In this document: piece by piece, positions 1 through 8,292 of the stretch
Layout of the letters: every line of letters begins with the position of its first letter
How positions within the stretch are numbered: the stretch's first letter is position 1
NCBI RefSeq assembly: GCF_001447155.2
Contig: NZ_CP014754.1
Location: 1,922,001 to 1,986,000, forward strand
Source: Marinobacter sp. LQ44
GTDB lineage: Bacteria; Pseudomonadota; Gammaproteobacteria; Pseudomonadales; Oleiphilaceae
Direction: 5' to 3'
DNA length: 64,000 bases
Translations under genes and position numbers: made by a program
Notes under the pieces: model-generated
Seen by the model: the letters and a program-made list of their open reading frames with translations, nothing else
The model's database searches: none
Told to the model about the DNA's origin: nothing

Positions 1-34
1 ACAAAATGACGATCATTTAGGACGGGGAAGATCG

Positions 35-1102
35 ATGATGACGACGCAGAAGACGGGTGATTTGCAAAAATCCGGTCCCGGTATTCCATCGAATTACTCA
101 CGGCTCATTGCACGTGAGCTCGATTTAACAGCCAAACAACTGCCACGTCTGCTGCTCGGCACCGGGCTTGGTGTGACGCAATTCCTGAGCGAGGAAAGCC
201 TGCTTACCGCAGCGCAGCAGGTGCGGATTCTGCGCAACGCACTGGATTTGTCCGGCCAGCCGGAATTAGGGTTATGGCTAGGCAAGCGACTGACCCCGGC
301 AACCCATGGTGCGATGGGATTCGTGGCCTACAGCAGCCCCGACTTTCTCACTGCGCTGCAAGCGATTCATACTTTTCTGCCCACGCGCGCGAGCTTCATC
401 CAACTGCATTTGCGGCAAGTCAACGAGCGCCTGGAATGTATTCTGGACTACCAGGAGTCGCTGGACGATGACATACAGCGGTGCCTGTCGGATGCGATGG
501 TTAAGGCCCTTTTTGAATTTGGCGAGTTTATAATTGGTCGCCCTTTGCATGAGGCTGAAATATGCTTCGCTCATCCTGAACCCCCGTATCAGGCAATGTA
601 TGCCGATTTTTTGCCCGGGCAGATTCGCTTTGATTGCGACCAGTTAAAACTTACGTTGCCGATGTCGTTGTGTCAGGAACCGAATGCCTCCGCCAATCAC
701 GAAAACTATCGTCTGGCCTTGCAACAGTGTGAATCGATGCTTGCGCAACTTCAGTCGGATAAACCGAGCTATCAGACCCAGCTGAAGATGATGATGTTGT
801 CCCGACCGCCCGGAACGCTCAGTGAAGACGAAGCAGCAGCCTCGTTGTTCATGAGCAAACGCACCCTGGCACGCAAACTCAAACAGGAACGCAGCGGTTT
901 TCGGAAAGTTCGCGACGAGATTCTGTCCCAGCAGACAGCGACCTACTTGCGTGACAGCCAGCTGTCAATCGAGGCCATTGCCGCGTTGATGAACTATCAC
1001 GACAGTGCCAATTTCAGACGCGCCTTCAAGCGCTGGTTTGACCAGTCGCCTGAGCAGTTCAGGCAAAATGTCAGATCACAAACCGTGCATCCGCATGATT
1101 AG
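35..1102 (+). CDS. AraC-family transcriptional regulator (OruR-like)
   Basis: A 355-residue regulator with the two-part layout of the AraC/OruR group. The N-terminal two thirds resemble the arabinose-binding-like domain (PF12625 type), and residues about 250-345 form a double helix-turn-helix including LFMSKRTLARKLK and the second recognition segment around YHDSANFRRAFKRWFDQSPEQF. The start has two tandem ATGs at 35 and 38 behind GACGGGGAAG, so either may be used. It converges with the TetR gene that follows. Its own target is not evident: no catabolic gene is divergent from it inside the window, and its true partner may lie to the left. The family call is firm; the ligand is unknown. Confidence 0.85.
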   Translation: MMTTQKTGDLQKSGPGIPSNYSRLIARELDLTAKQLPRLLLGTGLGVTQFLSEESLLTAAQQVRILRNALDLSGQPELGLWLGKRLTPATHGAMGFVAYSSPDFLTALQAIHTFLPTRASFIQLHLRQVNERLECILDYQESLDDDIQRCLSDAMVKALFEFGEFIIGRPLHEAEICFAHPEPPYQAMYADFLPGQIRFDCDQLKLTLPMSLCQEPNASANHENYRLALQQCESMLAQLQSDKPSYQTQLKMMMLSRPPGTLSEDEAAASLFMSKRTLARKLKQERSGFRKVRDEILSQQTATYLRDSQLSIEAIAALMNYHDSANFRRAFKRWFDQSPEQFRQNVRSQTVHPHD

Positions 1103-1147
1103 CGATCATAAACAGAGGCTACTTGCTTGCGTTTGTGAAGCCAGAAC

Positions 1148-1762
1148 CTATGCCTGCCCCCCTTTATTGATCACACCGTCCATAGCGATCTGCCAGATCA
1201 AGTCGCCAATGGTGTCGAGTGAATGAGCCCCGTTCGGGTCGAACCAGGTTGCAACCCAGTTGAGCGCCCCAAGGCCGATCAGGCGAAGCAGGCGGCCATC
1301 AATATTCTTGCGGACCACGCCCTGCGCAATCATTGTTTCGAGGATACCGGCCCACAGGGACTCGTACTGGTCACGCAGTTCGATGATTTCCTCGCGAGCC
1401 TCCGGGCCCAGCGCCCGCCATTCAAACAGCAGCACGTAAACCGCGTCCGAATCGACCAACAGGGCTCGCAGATGCGCGTTGATACAAAGACGTAAACGCT
1501 CAACCGGGTCATCCGAACTGGCGTAAGCCGACTCGACCTCTGCGGTAACCAGGTCCACCCCCCGGCGCATCAGCTCGACAAGCAGCGCTTCCTTGCTGTT
1601 GTAACGATAATACAGACTTCCGGGCAGCATATTGCAGGCCTCGGCAATCTCCTTGAGCGACGTCCTTTCAAAGCCTTTCTCACGAAAAAGCCTGGCTGCG
1701 TTAGACAAAACGTCGCCCTGGTCGCCCAGTTTGCTTGGAGGAGCCATCTGTCTGTTAACCAT
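1148..1762 (-). CDS. TetR/AcrR-family transcriptional repressor
   Basis: A 204-residue TetR-type regulator. The N-terminal DNA-binding domain is clear: a helix with AARLFREKGFERTSLKEIA followed by the recognition helix region GSLYYRYNSKEALL. The C-terminal ligand domain is typical in length. The start at 1762 is preceded by GAGGAG about 10 bases upstream; a second Met lies 5 codons in. It is divergent from the thioesterase/hydrolase/RND operon, with a 258-base gap that holds a perfect 24-bp palindrome, so it probably represses that operon and itself. The inducer cannot be read from the sequence. The acyl-CoA-type enzymes next door hint at a fatty-acyl or aromatic-acyl ligand, which is inference only. 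Confidence 0.88.
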   Translation of the reverse strand: MVNRQMAPPSKLGDQGDVLSNAARLFREKGFERTSLKEIAEACNMLPGSLYYRYNSKEALLVELMRRGVDLVTAEVESAYASSDDPVERLRLCINAHLRALLVDSDAVYVLLFEWRALGPEAREEIIELRDQYESLWAGILETMIAQGVVRKNIDGRLLRLIGLGALNWVATWFDPNGAHSLDTIGDLIWQIAMDGVINKGGQA

Positions 1763-1884
1763 CGCTTAAGTATCTCCTCAGCAAGCCAGTTCGTTATTCA
1801 TCAGAGCGGCCACCACCTGACTTGTTACACTGATCGTACGCCATTGCACGGGTGGCGTGCCATTTGCCTCAACAGATTCTTGAC

Positions 1885-1908
1885 TTTTGGTTGGTTAACC
1901 AACCAAAA
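1885..1908. promoter_or_regulatory. 24-bp perfect palindrome, probable TetR operator
   Basis: The centre reads GGTTGGTTAACCAACC, extended on both sides by matching TTTT and AAAA, giving a perfect 24-bp dyad. It lies in the gap between the TetR gene and the divergent efflux operon. A TTGACT hexamer at 1880-1885 abuts it and could be a -35 element, but no convincing -10 follows at normal spacing. Position and symmetry are typical of TetR-family operators. Confidence 0.6.
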
Positions 1909-2020
1909 TCCAGCAACAATGTTATTCGGAAGAAACTGACATGGCAATGACATATGACAATCAGCTGTTTCCCGCCACTTCCGCCCCTGTGCGAAATGCA
2001 AACCGGGGTGGGCAGATCTG

Positions 2021-2506
2021 ATGACGGAGTCGAACAGAGCTCAGCACAGTGACGCTGTGACGACGGCGTGGCAGTTCACCGAACAGGTTCCCCACGGCAG
2101 GGATCTGGGTATGCAGGTTGTCTCTGTGAACGGAAACCAGGTCTGCATGCGCCTGACCCCACAGCCGTGGATGTTCGCCGAAGAGGATACAAAAGAAATC
2201 TGCACCAGCGTGCTCTACTCGCTGGCCGACTCCGCCGGAGGCTTGGCGGTATTCGCGGGGGCCCTGGAGTTGATGCCCATTGCCACGCTGGATCTGCGCA
2301 TGGATTATCTGCGGCCCGCCATCGGCGACCGTGCCCTCTTGGCGGTGGCCACCTGTCGTCATTTAACGGACGAGGTCGCGTTCATCCATTGCGACATCCT
2401 CAGCGAGAGCGATAGTGCACTGTTAGCGACGGCAAACGCCACCTTCATGCGCAACACCCAGGGCCAGCGATTCCAGGCCGGTGGACGAAAAAAGGAGGGC
2501 GCATGA
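2021..2506 (+). CDS. PaaI-family hotdog thioesterase (first of pair)
   Basis: A 161-residue single hotdog-domain protein of the PaaI/YdiI acyl-CoA thioesterase type. It shows the PHGRDLGMQV entry strand, the long central hotdog helix with SLADSAGGLA, and the strand TLDLRMDYLRPA that normally lines the CoA site. Cytoplasmic hydrolysis of an acyl- or aryl-CoA thioester is the family role; the substrate is not readable. The ATG at 2021 follows GGGGTGGGCAG. The stop overlaps the next gene (ATGA at 2503), so the two thioesterases are translationally coupled. It is the first gene of the putative TetR-controlled operon. Confidence 0.82.
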   Translation: MTESNRAQHSDAVTTAWQFTEQVPHGRDLGMQVVSVNGNQVCMRLTPQPWMFAEEDTKEICTSVLYSLADSAGGLAVFAGALELMPIATLDLRMDYLRPAIGDRALLAVATCRHLTDEVAFIHCDILSESDSALLATANATFMRNTQGQRFQAGGRKKEGA

Positions 2507-2994
2507 GCACGACTGGCGATTCGGCACAACCCATCTCAGGCCCTACCGAAAGCGGGAAAGAATGTTCCGACTGGCAGGCTCTGCTGGAGCGCATTCCCTA
2601 CGCACGGCACCTTGGGCTTGAGGTTCAACGCGACGATGTAGGTCTAGTGGTTCATATGCCGTGTCGTGAAGCGCTCATTGGCAACTTTATGCTACCCGCC
2701 CTCCATGGCGGCGTGCTTGGCGCCCTGATCGAACTCACCGCGCGGGTCGCTGCGCAAAGCCAGGATACCGACAAACGTTGCCCACGCATTCTCGACAGCC
2801 ACATTAACTACCTCCGTTCCGCGCAGGCCCGATCGACGTTCGCCAGCGCCGAAATTGTTCGACAAGGCAGGCGGAGCAGCCTGGTCCGGGTGACCTGCTG
2901 GCAGGGCGATAAGCGCAAACCGATCGCCAGCGGTCAGGTTCAGTTGTTGCTCCCGACAGTGGCGGCCAAAGAAGCAGATCTTCATGAACAATAA
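2503..2994 (+). CDS. PaaI-family hotdog thioesterase (second of pair)
   Basis: A 163-residue protein with a hotdog fold related to, but clearly diverged from, its upstream neighbour. It shares the IPYARHLGLEV entry motif, and the central helix carries HGGVLGALIE where the first copy carries SLADSAGG. The pair may form a heteromeric hotdog enzyme or act on two different acyl chains; both ideas are inference. It starts by ATGA overlap with the first thioesterase and overlaps the next gene by 11 bases, so the operon is tightly coupled. The N-terminal 20 residues look like a linker. Confidence 0.8.
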   Translation: MSTTGDSAQPISGPTESGKECSDWQALLERIPYARHLGLEVQRDDVGLVVHMPCREALIGNFMLPALHGGVLGALIELTARVAAQSQDTDKRCPRILDSHINYLRSAQARSTFASAEIVRQGRRSSLVRVTCWQGDKRKPIASGQVQLLLPTVAAKEADLHEQ

Positions 2995-3886
2995 GCACAA
3001 CAACCCTGAACGCGACCAATTCCAGGCGCCGGATGGCGCGGAGATCGCACTGTGGCGCTGGCCGCAATCCAAAGCGCGCCCCACGGTGCACTGGGCGCAT
3101 GCAACGGGTTTCCATGGCCGCCTGTACCGCCCCCTCCTTGATGGGCTTGCCACGGACGTCAATGTCCTGGCCTGGGACATGCGGGGGCACGGGGCCAGCG
3201 CCGGTGCGGCGAACTTTTCGACATTCCGGGGCTGGGAAACCTACTATCGCGACATGACCGCTCTGCTGGGTAGCCTGGACGAGCCGGTCTGGCTCGCCGG
3301 CCATTCTATCGGTGCCACCACCAGCATCATGGCCGCTGCCCGACGGCCAGACAAAGTGCTGGGCCTGATTCTGGCGGAACCGGTGATCATGGATCCGGGG
3401 CAGGGCCTGAAGTTGTGGCTGGCCAAGCTGCTACGCCAGTCACATCGGTTGTCACTGGCCGCCGGAGCCGCACGTCGGCGCCGGGTATTCGACTCGCACG
3501 CTGCTGCGCTGGACAACTATCGGGGCCGCGGTGGCTTCAAGACCTGGCCCGATGCATGGCTGGAGGCCTACATCCAACACGCTTTTCTGCCGCAGGACGA
3601 TCAAGTTCGCCTGGCGTGTGCGCCGGAGTGGGAGAGCACCACCTTTGCCCATACCGAACACAACCCCTGGCCCGGTATTCGTCAGTTGCGGTGCCCGGTT
3701 ATCGCGCTGGCGGCGGAACGCGGGTCAACCTTCTCGCCGGCGGCGCAAAAACGTCTGCAGACCTTGTTGCCCTCGGCTGACGTGAGGGTTCTTGAGGGTA
3801 CGACTCATTTTCTGCCCATGGAACAGAAGGAAGCCGTTCGCGATGCCATCCTGCAACTTGCTTTGTCCAGACACCGCGAGAACTGA
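2984..3886 (+). CDS. Alpha/beta-hydrolase
   Basis: A 300-residue alpha/beta-hydrolase fold protein. The nucleophile elbow GHSIG puts the catalytic Ser at about residue 108; a GHGAS segment near 68-72 follows strand 4, and the likely catalytic His lies in EGTTHFLPME near the C-terminus. There is no signal peptide, so it is cytoplasmic. It starts inside the end of the preceding thioesterase and belongs to the same operon. Family members hydrolyse esters, lactones or thioesters; with two thioesterases and an efflux pump alongside, a role in turning over a toxic lipid or acyl compound is plausible but unproven. Confidence 0.82.
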   Translation: MNNKHNNPERDQFQAPDGAEIALWRWPQSKARPTVHWAHATGFHGRLYRPLLDGLATDVNVLAWDMRGHGASAGAANFSTFRGWETYYRDMTALLGSLDEPVWLAGHSIGATTSIMAAARRPDKVLGLILAEPVIMDPGQGLKLWLAKLLRQSHRLSLAAGAARRRRVFDSHAAALDNYRGRGGFKTWPDAWLEAYIQHAFLPQDDQVRLACAPEWESTTFAHTEHNPWPGIRQLRCPVIALAAERGSTFSPAAQKRLQTLLPSADVRVLEGTTHFLPMEQKEAVRDAILQLALSRHREN

Positions 3887-3923
3887 TACCCACACCTTGA
3901 TTTTGCCAATCGGGACACCTGCC

Positions 3924-4976
3924 ATGCGCTGTATGCTGACACTGTTTATCTCGCTGCTCATTCTGTCTGGTTGTCAGCAGTCTTCGGAACCGCCCCCAGA
4001 GGCCCGCGCCCCTATCCCCTGGGTAAAAACAGTTGAACTAAAGGACGCCGGCCCAACAACGCACAGATTTTCAGGAACCCTGCGAGGCCGCCACGAAGTT
4101 CCTCAGGCCTTTCAGATCGCCGGTCGGATTCAACATCGTTACATTGATGCCGGTCAACGCGTGGAAAAAGGCGACTTACTGTTCAAACTCGATACACGAG
4201 ACCTTGTAGCAACGGCGGAGGGAGCCGCCGCGGATCTGAAGCGTGCAGAAGCGGCCCTGGCAATTACCACCAATGAGCTCCAGCGCCAACAGCAACTTGT
4301 GGGGCGTCAGTTTGTCAGCGAACAAACCCTGCAACGCCTTGAATTGGCAGAGCGTGAGGCGCGCAGCCAGGTGCAAACGGCTTCTGCACGCAATCAGCAG
4401 GCTCAGAATGCCCTGGGGTATGCGGAACTGAAAGCCGCCCATGCAGGCGTGGTCACTGAGGTCATCGTTGAACCCGGCCAGGTTGTGGGTGTCGGTCAAA
4501 CCCTTGCCGTTCTGGCCGAAGATCAATCGCTGGAAGTCGAGGTTTTTTTGCCAGAGGGCAGTAGCCCGCCCAGGCGCGGTTATGTTCCTTTACCCAATGG
4601 CGAACAGCTTGCTGTGAGCCTGAGAGAGATTGCCGGGGCTGCCGACCCGGCAAGCCGGAGCTGGCGTGCCCGATACAGCCTGGAGGGGCCCTACCCCTCA
4701 TCTTTAACCCTGGGTTCGGTGGTGAGTGTCCAGTTAGCACAGAAGCAAACCGCGCCCAGCCATCGCGTACCGCTGGGTGCCCTCGATGAGAGAGGGCAAA
4801 CGCCGCAGGTCTGGTTGGTCTCCGATGGCACGGTGAAGCCCCTTGCGGTCGAGGTGATCGATCTGGGTGAAGAGTATGCGCAGATCAAGGCCGATATCAA
4901 CGCGGGAACGCCCATCGTCGCGTTGGGGACACACCTGCTCACGCCTGGCATGGCGGTGCGGGAGCTGGCTCAATGA
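3924..4976 (+). CDS. RND efflux periplasmic adaptor (HlyD/AcrA family), lipoprotein
   Basis: A membrane-fusion protein of the AcrA type, 350 residues from the chosen start at 3924. That start gives a lipoprotein signal, MRCMLTLFISLLILSGC, with lipid-modified Cys17; the upstream in-frame Met at 3792 would bury the signal and overlap the hydrolase gene, so it is rejected. A biotinyl-lipoyl-like half motif (AGRIQHRYIDAGQRVEKGDLL) comes first, then an alpha-hairpin rich in Gln, Glu and Ala, then the second lipoyl half (AHAGVVTEVIVEPGQVVG). It links the inner-membrane pump encoded next, which it overlaps by ATGA, to an outer-membrane channel. No TolC-type gene is present in the operon, so a channel encoded elsewhere is expected. 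Confidence 0.9.
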   Translation: MRCMLTLFISLLILSGCQQSSEPPPEARAPIPWVKTVELKDAGPTTHRFSGTLRGRHEVPQAFQIAGRIQHRYIDAGQRVEKGDLLFKLDTRDLVATAEGAAADLKRAEAALAITTNELQRQQQLVGRQFVSEQTLQRLELAEREARSQVQTASARNQQAQNALGYAELKAAHAGVVTEVIVEPGQVVGVGQTLAVLAEDQSLEVEVFLPEGSSPPRRGYVPLPNGEQLAVSLREIAGAADPASRSWRARYSLEGPYPSSLTLGSVVSVQLAQKQTAPSHRVPLGALDERGQTPQVWLVSDGTVKPLAVEVIDLGEEYAQIKADINAGTPIVALGTHLLTPGMAVRELAQ

Positions 4977-7900
4977 GCTTACCGAATCTTTCCGCGCTGG
5001 CAGTGCGCGAGCGTTCGGTCACCCTCTTTTTTCTTTTGCTGTCCGTTGTTGCCGGTTTCTACGCGTTCTCCTCCCTTGGTAGGGCGGAAGACCCTGCGTT
5101 CACCGTCCGGGCGATGGTGGTTTCTGTCGTCTGGCCAGGAGCAACCCCTGAGGTGCTGCAGAATCAGGTCGTGGATCGTCTGGAAAAGCGAGTTCAGGAG
5201 GTGGCGTATACCGATACCATTGAAACAACCATCCGGCCCGGGCAGGCCGCCATGGTTATCCGATTCCAGGATTCTACGCCCAGCGAAAAAGTGCCGGACC
5301 TCTTCTATCAAGTCCGCAAACGCATGCTCGATGAGAGGCCCAATCTGCCCCGGGGTGTGATCGGCCCCATCGTCAACGATGATTTCGCGGATGTGTATTT
5401 CTCCCTGCTGGCGCTGACGGCACCCGGGATGCCAATGCGTGAACTGACCCGAGAGGCAGAATCGATACGGGATCGCTTGCAACGGCTGCCCGGCTTGCAA
5501 AAAGCACAGCTCCTGGCGGAGCGTCCTGAGCGGGTGTATCTCGAATTTGATCAGGACCGGCTCAACAACCTCGGTTTGTCGGCAGAAGAGGTGTTGCAGG
5601 CGATAGAGGCCAACAACCGTCTTCAGCCTCTTGGCTTTGTTGATCTTGCCGGCCCGCGGGTTTATGTCCGCAGCAACATCGACCTGTCTGACCTTGAGCG
5701 CCTCACCTCAGTACCTCTGCGTATCGGAGACCAGCTTATCACCGTGTCTGATCTGGCCGAGGTGCGTTTAGGTTATGAAGATCCTTTGAGCTACATCGTC
5801 CGCTCCAACGGTGAGGATGCGATCCTGTTAGGTGTCGTCATGCGCGCGGGTGAAAATGGCCTGGAGTTTGGTGAGCGGCTGCGCGAGTTTGTCAGTGCCG
5901 AACAGGGCAGGCTGCCGCTGGGAATGTCAATACAGACCCTGACCGATCAGGCGGAAGCCATCACTCAGGCGGTTGATCTTTTTCAGGTCAAGTTTCTGGT
6001 TGCGTTGGTCGTGGTGATGGGGGTTAGCATACTGGCGATCGGTCTGCGCGCGGGTTTGGTGGTGGGCATTGCGATTCCTGTGACCCTCGGCCTGACTTTC
6101 TTGTTGATGAAAATGGCGGGCATAAACCTGGACCGCATCACCCTGGGTGCGTTGATTATCGCACTGGGTCTGTTAGTGGACGATGCGATCATCGCCATTG
6201 AAATGATGATTGTGAAGATGGAGAGCGGCTGGGACCGGGTACGGGCAGCCAGTCATGCCTGGAGCGTAACAGCCGCGCCCATGCTGTTTGGAACGCTGGT
6301 GACGGTGGCCGGATTTGTTCCCATCGGATTTGCCCAGTCCGGAGTGGGAGAATACACCGGCAACATCTTCTGGGTGCTCGCTTTTTCGTTGTTGATTTCC
6401 TGGGTGGTGGCGGTAACTTTTACGCCTTATCTGGGCGTCAAGCTCTTGCCCGATTACACCGGGCATACGGGCCAGGACCTCTACCAAAGCGCGTTTTATC
6501 AGCGGTTGCGTAGAGTGATCACAGCGTGTGTACAGTACCGGAAAACCGTCGTTTTTATCACAGTGGGTTTGCTGGCGATCAGTGCTTTCGGGATGGCAAC
6601 CCAGGTGCAGAAGCAATTTTTCCCCAGTTCTGATCGCCCCGAAGTTCTGATCAGTGTCTACGCTCCGCAGGGGAGCGCTATTGCCACCACGGATCAAAGT
6701 GTCAGACGCCTGGAAGCGATTCTGATGGACATGCCGGAGGTGAAAAGCCTTTCCGCTTACATCGGTGCCGGTGCACCCCGATTCTTCGTATCGGCCAACC
6801 CCGAGCAGCCGGACCCGGCATTTGCCAAGTTGATTGCCATTGGGCAGGACGTTGAAGGGCGCGATCGCATCATCTCGGCGCTGGAAACCAGAATCGCGGC
6901 GGGTGAATTTCCGGAGGCACGAGTGCGGGTGACGCGTTTGCTGTACGGTCCCCCGGTGGTCTGGCCGGTCAGTTTTCGTGTGCTGGGTCCGGAATCCGAT
7001 CAACTCAGAGAGATCGCGCACCAGATCCGCACTCTCATGACCGGGCATCCGAATATCGTCATGCCGCATCTCGAATGGGATGAGCGTGTGCCCACTCTCT
7101 ATCTTGATATGGACCCGGAAAACCTGGGTTGGATGGGCCTGACCCCGGCGGAAGTTGCCCGGCAACTGCAGTTCCAACTCCGCGGAGTGGCCGTCACCGA
7201 ACTGCGCCAGGGCATAAGGAGCGTTCAACTGGTGGCGCGTAATGCCCGTGGCGAAGTGATCATGCCGGAAGATCTTGAGATCAAAACCCGCGACGGCCGC
7301 AAACTTTCCGTACAGCAACTGGGCAAGTGGCAGGTTCGTTACGAGGACCCCGTCATAAAGCGTTACAACCGTGACCCCTTCCTGGCCGTTCAGGCCGATG
7401 TAGAAGGTGCCCAGCCACCGGATGTTACCAAGGAGATATGGAGTGCGATGACGGGCCTGCGCGAACAGTTGCCGGAGGGTTACCGTATTGAAATCGGCGG
7501 TACGGTGGAACAATCAGCCAAAGCCAATGCTTCAATCCAGACATTACAACCGGTGATGTTGGCGTTGATGCTGATCTTTATCATGCTTCAGATGCGTTCC
7601 TTTATCGGCACATTGACTGTTCTTGCCACCGCGCCACTGGGTCTGATCGGGGCTGTGCTGGCTTTGCTGCTGTTTAATCAACCCTTTGGCTTTACCGCGC
7701 TGCTGGGGCTGATTGGCCTGGGCGGCATCCTGATGCGAAATACCATGATTCTGACGCAGCAGGTGCAGGACAACTTCAAAGCAAGGATGGCTGCCCGGGA
7801 AGCCGTTGTCGAGGCGGCAGTCCAGCGTGCCCGACCCGTGGTACTCACCGCCCTGGCGGCCGTTCTGGCGTTTGTTCCTCTGACCTTTGACCTGTTCTGG

Positions 7901-8011
7901 GGGCCGCTGGCTTATGTCCTTATCGGTGGCGTGGCGGTCGGCACTCTGATCACGCTATTGTTTGTGCCGGCGCTTTATGCTCTTTGGTTTCGCTTACAGA
8001 TGGAAGATTGA
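4973..8011 (+). CDS. RND-family efflux transporter permease
   Basis: A 1012-residue AcrB/MexB-type proton-driven pump, normal in length. The first transmembrane helix is preceded by the short leader MSLPNLSALAVRERSVTLF. The proton-relay segment in TM4 is visible as GLLVDDAIIAIEMM with its paired Asp residues. Two large periplasmic loops and a second TM bundle (LGLIGLGGILMRNTMIL onward) complete the repeat. It overlaps the adaptor gene by ATGA. The family pumps hydrophobic substrates out of the periplasm and inner membrane; its neighbours suggest a lipid-like or aromatic substrate, but this is inference. It ends the operon. Confidence 0.92.
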   Translation: MSLPNLSALAVRERSVTLFFLLLSVVAGFYAFSSLGRAEDPAFTVRAMVVSVVWPGATPEVLQNQVVDRLEKRVQEVAYTDTIETTIRPGQAAMVIRFQDSTPSEKVPDLFYQVRKRMLDERPNLPRGVIGPIVNDDFADVYFSLLALTAPGMPMRELTREAESIRDRLQRLPGLQKAQLLAERPERVYLEFDQDRLNNLGLSAEEVLQAIEANNRLQPLGFVDLAGPRVYVRSNIDLSDLERLTSVPLRIGDQLITVSDLAEVRLGYEDPLSYIVRSNGEDAILLGVVMRAGENGLEFGERLREFVSAEQGRLPLGMSIQTLTDQAEAITQAVDLFQVKFLVALVVVMGVSILAIGLRAGLVVGIAIPVTLGLTFLLMKMAGINLDRITLGALIIALGLLVDDAIIAIEMMIVKMESGWDRVRAASHAWSVTAAPMLFGTLVTVAGFVPIGFAQSGVGEYTGNIFWVLAFSLLISWVVAVTFTPYLGVKLLPDYTGHTGQDLYQSAFYQRLRRVITACVQYRKTVVFITVGLLAISAFGMATQVQKQFFPSSDRPEVLISVYAPQGSAIATTDQSVRRLEAILMDMPEVKSLSAYIGAGAPRFFVSANPEQPDPAFAKLIAIGQDVEGRDRIISALETRIAAGEFPEARVRVTRLLYGPPVVWPVSFRVLGPESDQLREIAHQIRTLMTGHPNIVMPHLEWDERVPTLYLDMDPENLGWMGLTPAEVARQLQFQLRGVAVTELRQGIRSVQLVARNARGEVIMPEDLEIKTRDGRKLSVQQLGKWQVRYEDPVIKRYNRDPFLAVQADVEGAQPPDVTKEIWSAMTGLREQLPEGYRIEIGGTVEQSAKANASIQTLQPVMLALMLIFIMLQMRSFIGTLTVLATAPLGLIGAVLALLLFNQPFGFTALLGLIGLGGILMRNTMILTQQVQDNFKARMAAREAVVEAAVQRARPVVLTALAAVLAFVPLTFDLFWGPLAYVLIGGVAVGTLITLLFVPALYALWFRLQMED

Positions 8012-8292
8012 GGTAGGTTTGAATGAGCGCCAATTTTGTTAGCAATTACATTTCACTTAAGTCTTCCAGGAAGGTGATTGAGTTCTGAAATAACCCTTAG
8101 ACACGACCTGTTTTGCCGCCAACACCAGAACCGGTAAAGTCAGGTGTTGAAGCAGCCAGGAGAGTCGTCGAAGTGGCCAGTAGGCACGGACGTCTAAGTT
8201 TTGACAGCATTAACGGTTTTTCCAGCATAGCGGCTGCGCCGTCGGGGCGCAGCACGATGTGAAGGTTGGGTTGGGTTGGGTCGGTTTTGGAA
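8012..8292. other. Convergent intergenic region with GC hairpin and telomere-like G repeat
   Basis: This 281-base gap separates the convergent RND pump and aldo-keto reductase genes. It holds an 8-bp stem hairpin at 8233-8253 (GCTGCGCC, loop GTCGG, GGCGCAGC) without a following T run, so it is at best a weak terminator. At 8264-8280 it has GGTTGGGTTGGGTTGGG, a G-rich repeat just beyond the reductase stop. No coding sequence is apparent. Confidence 0.5.

Noticed and set aside
6173..7513. A 446-residue minus-strand frame inside the RND pump gene
   Set aside because: It is fully contained in the antisense of a clear RND permease and is rich in His and Arg, as expected for a shadow frame.
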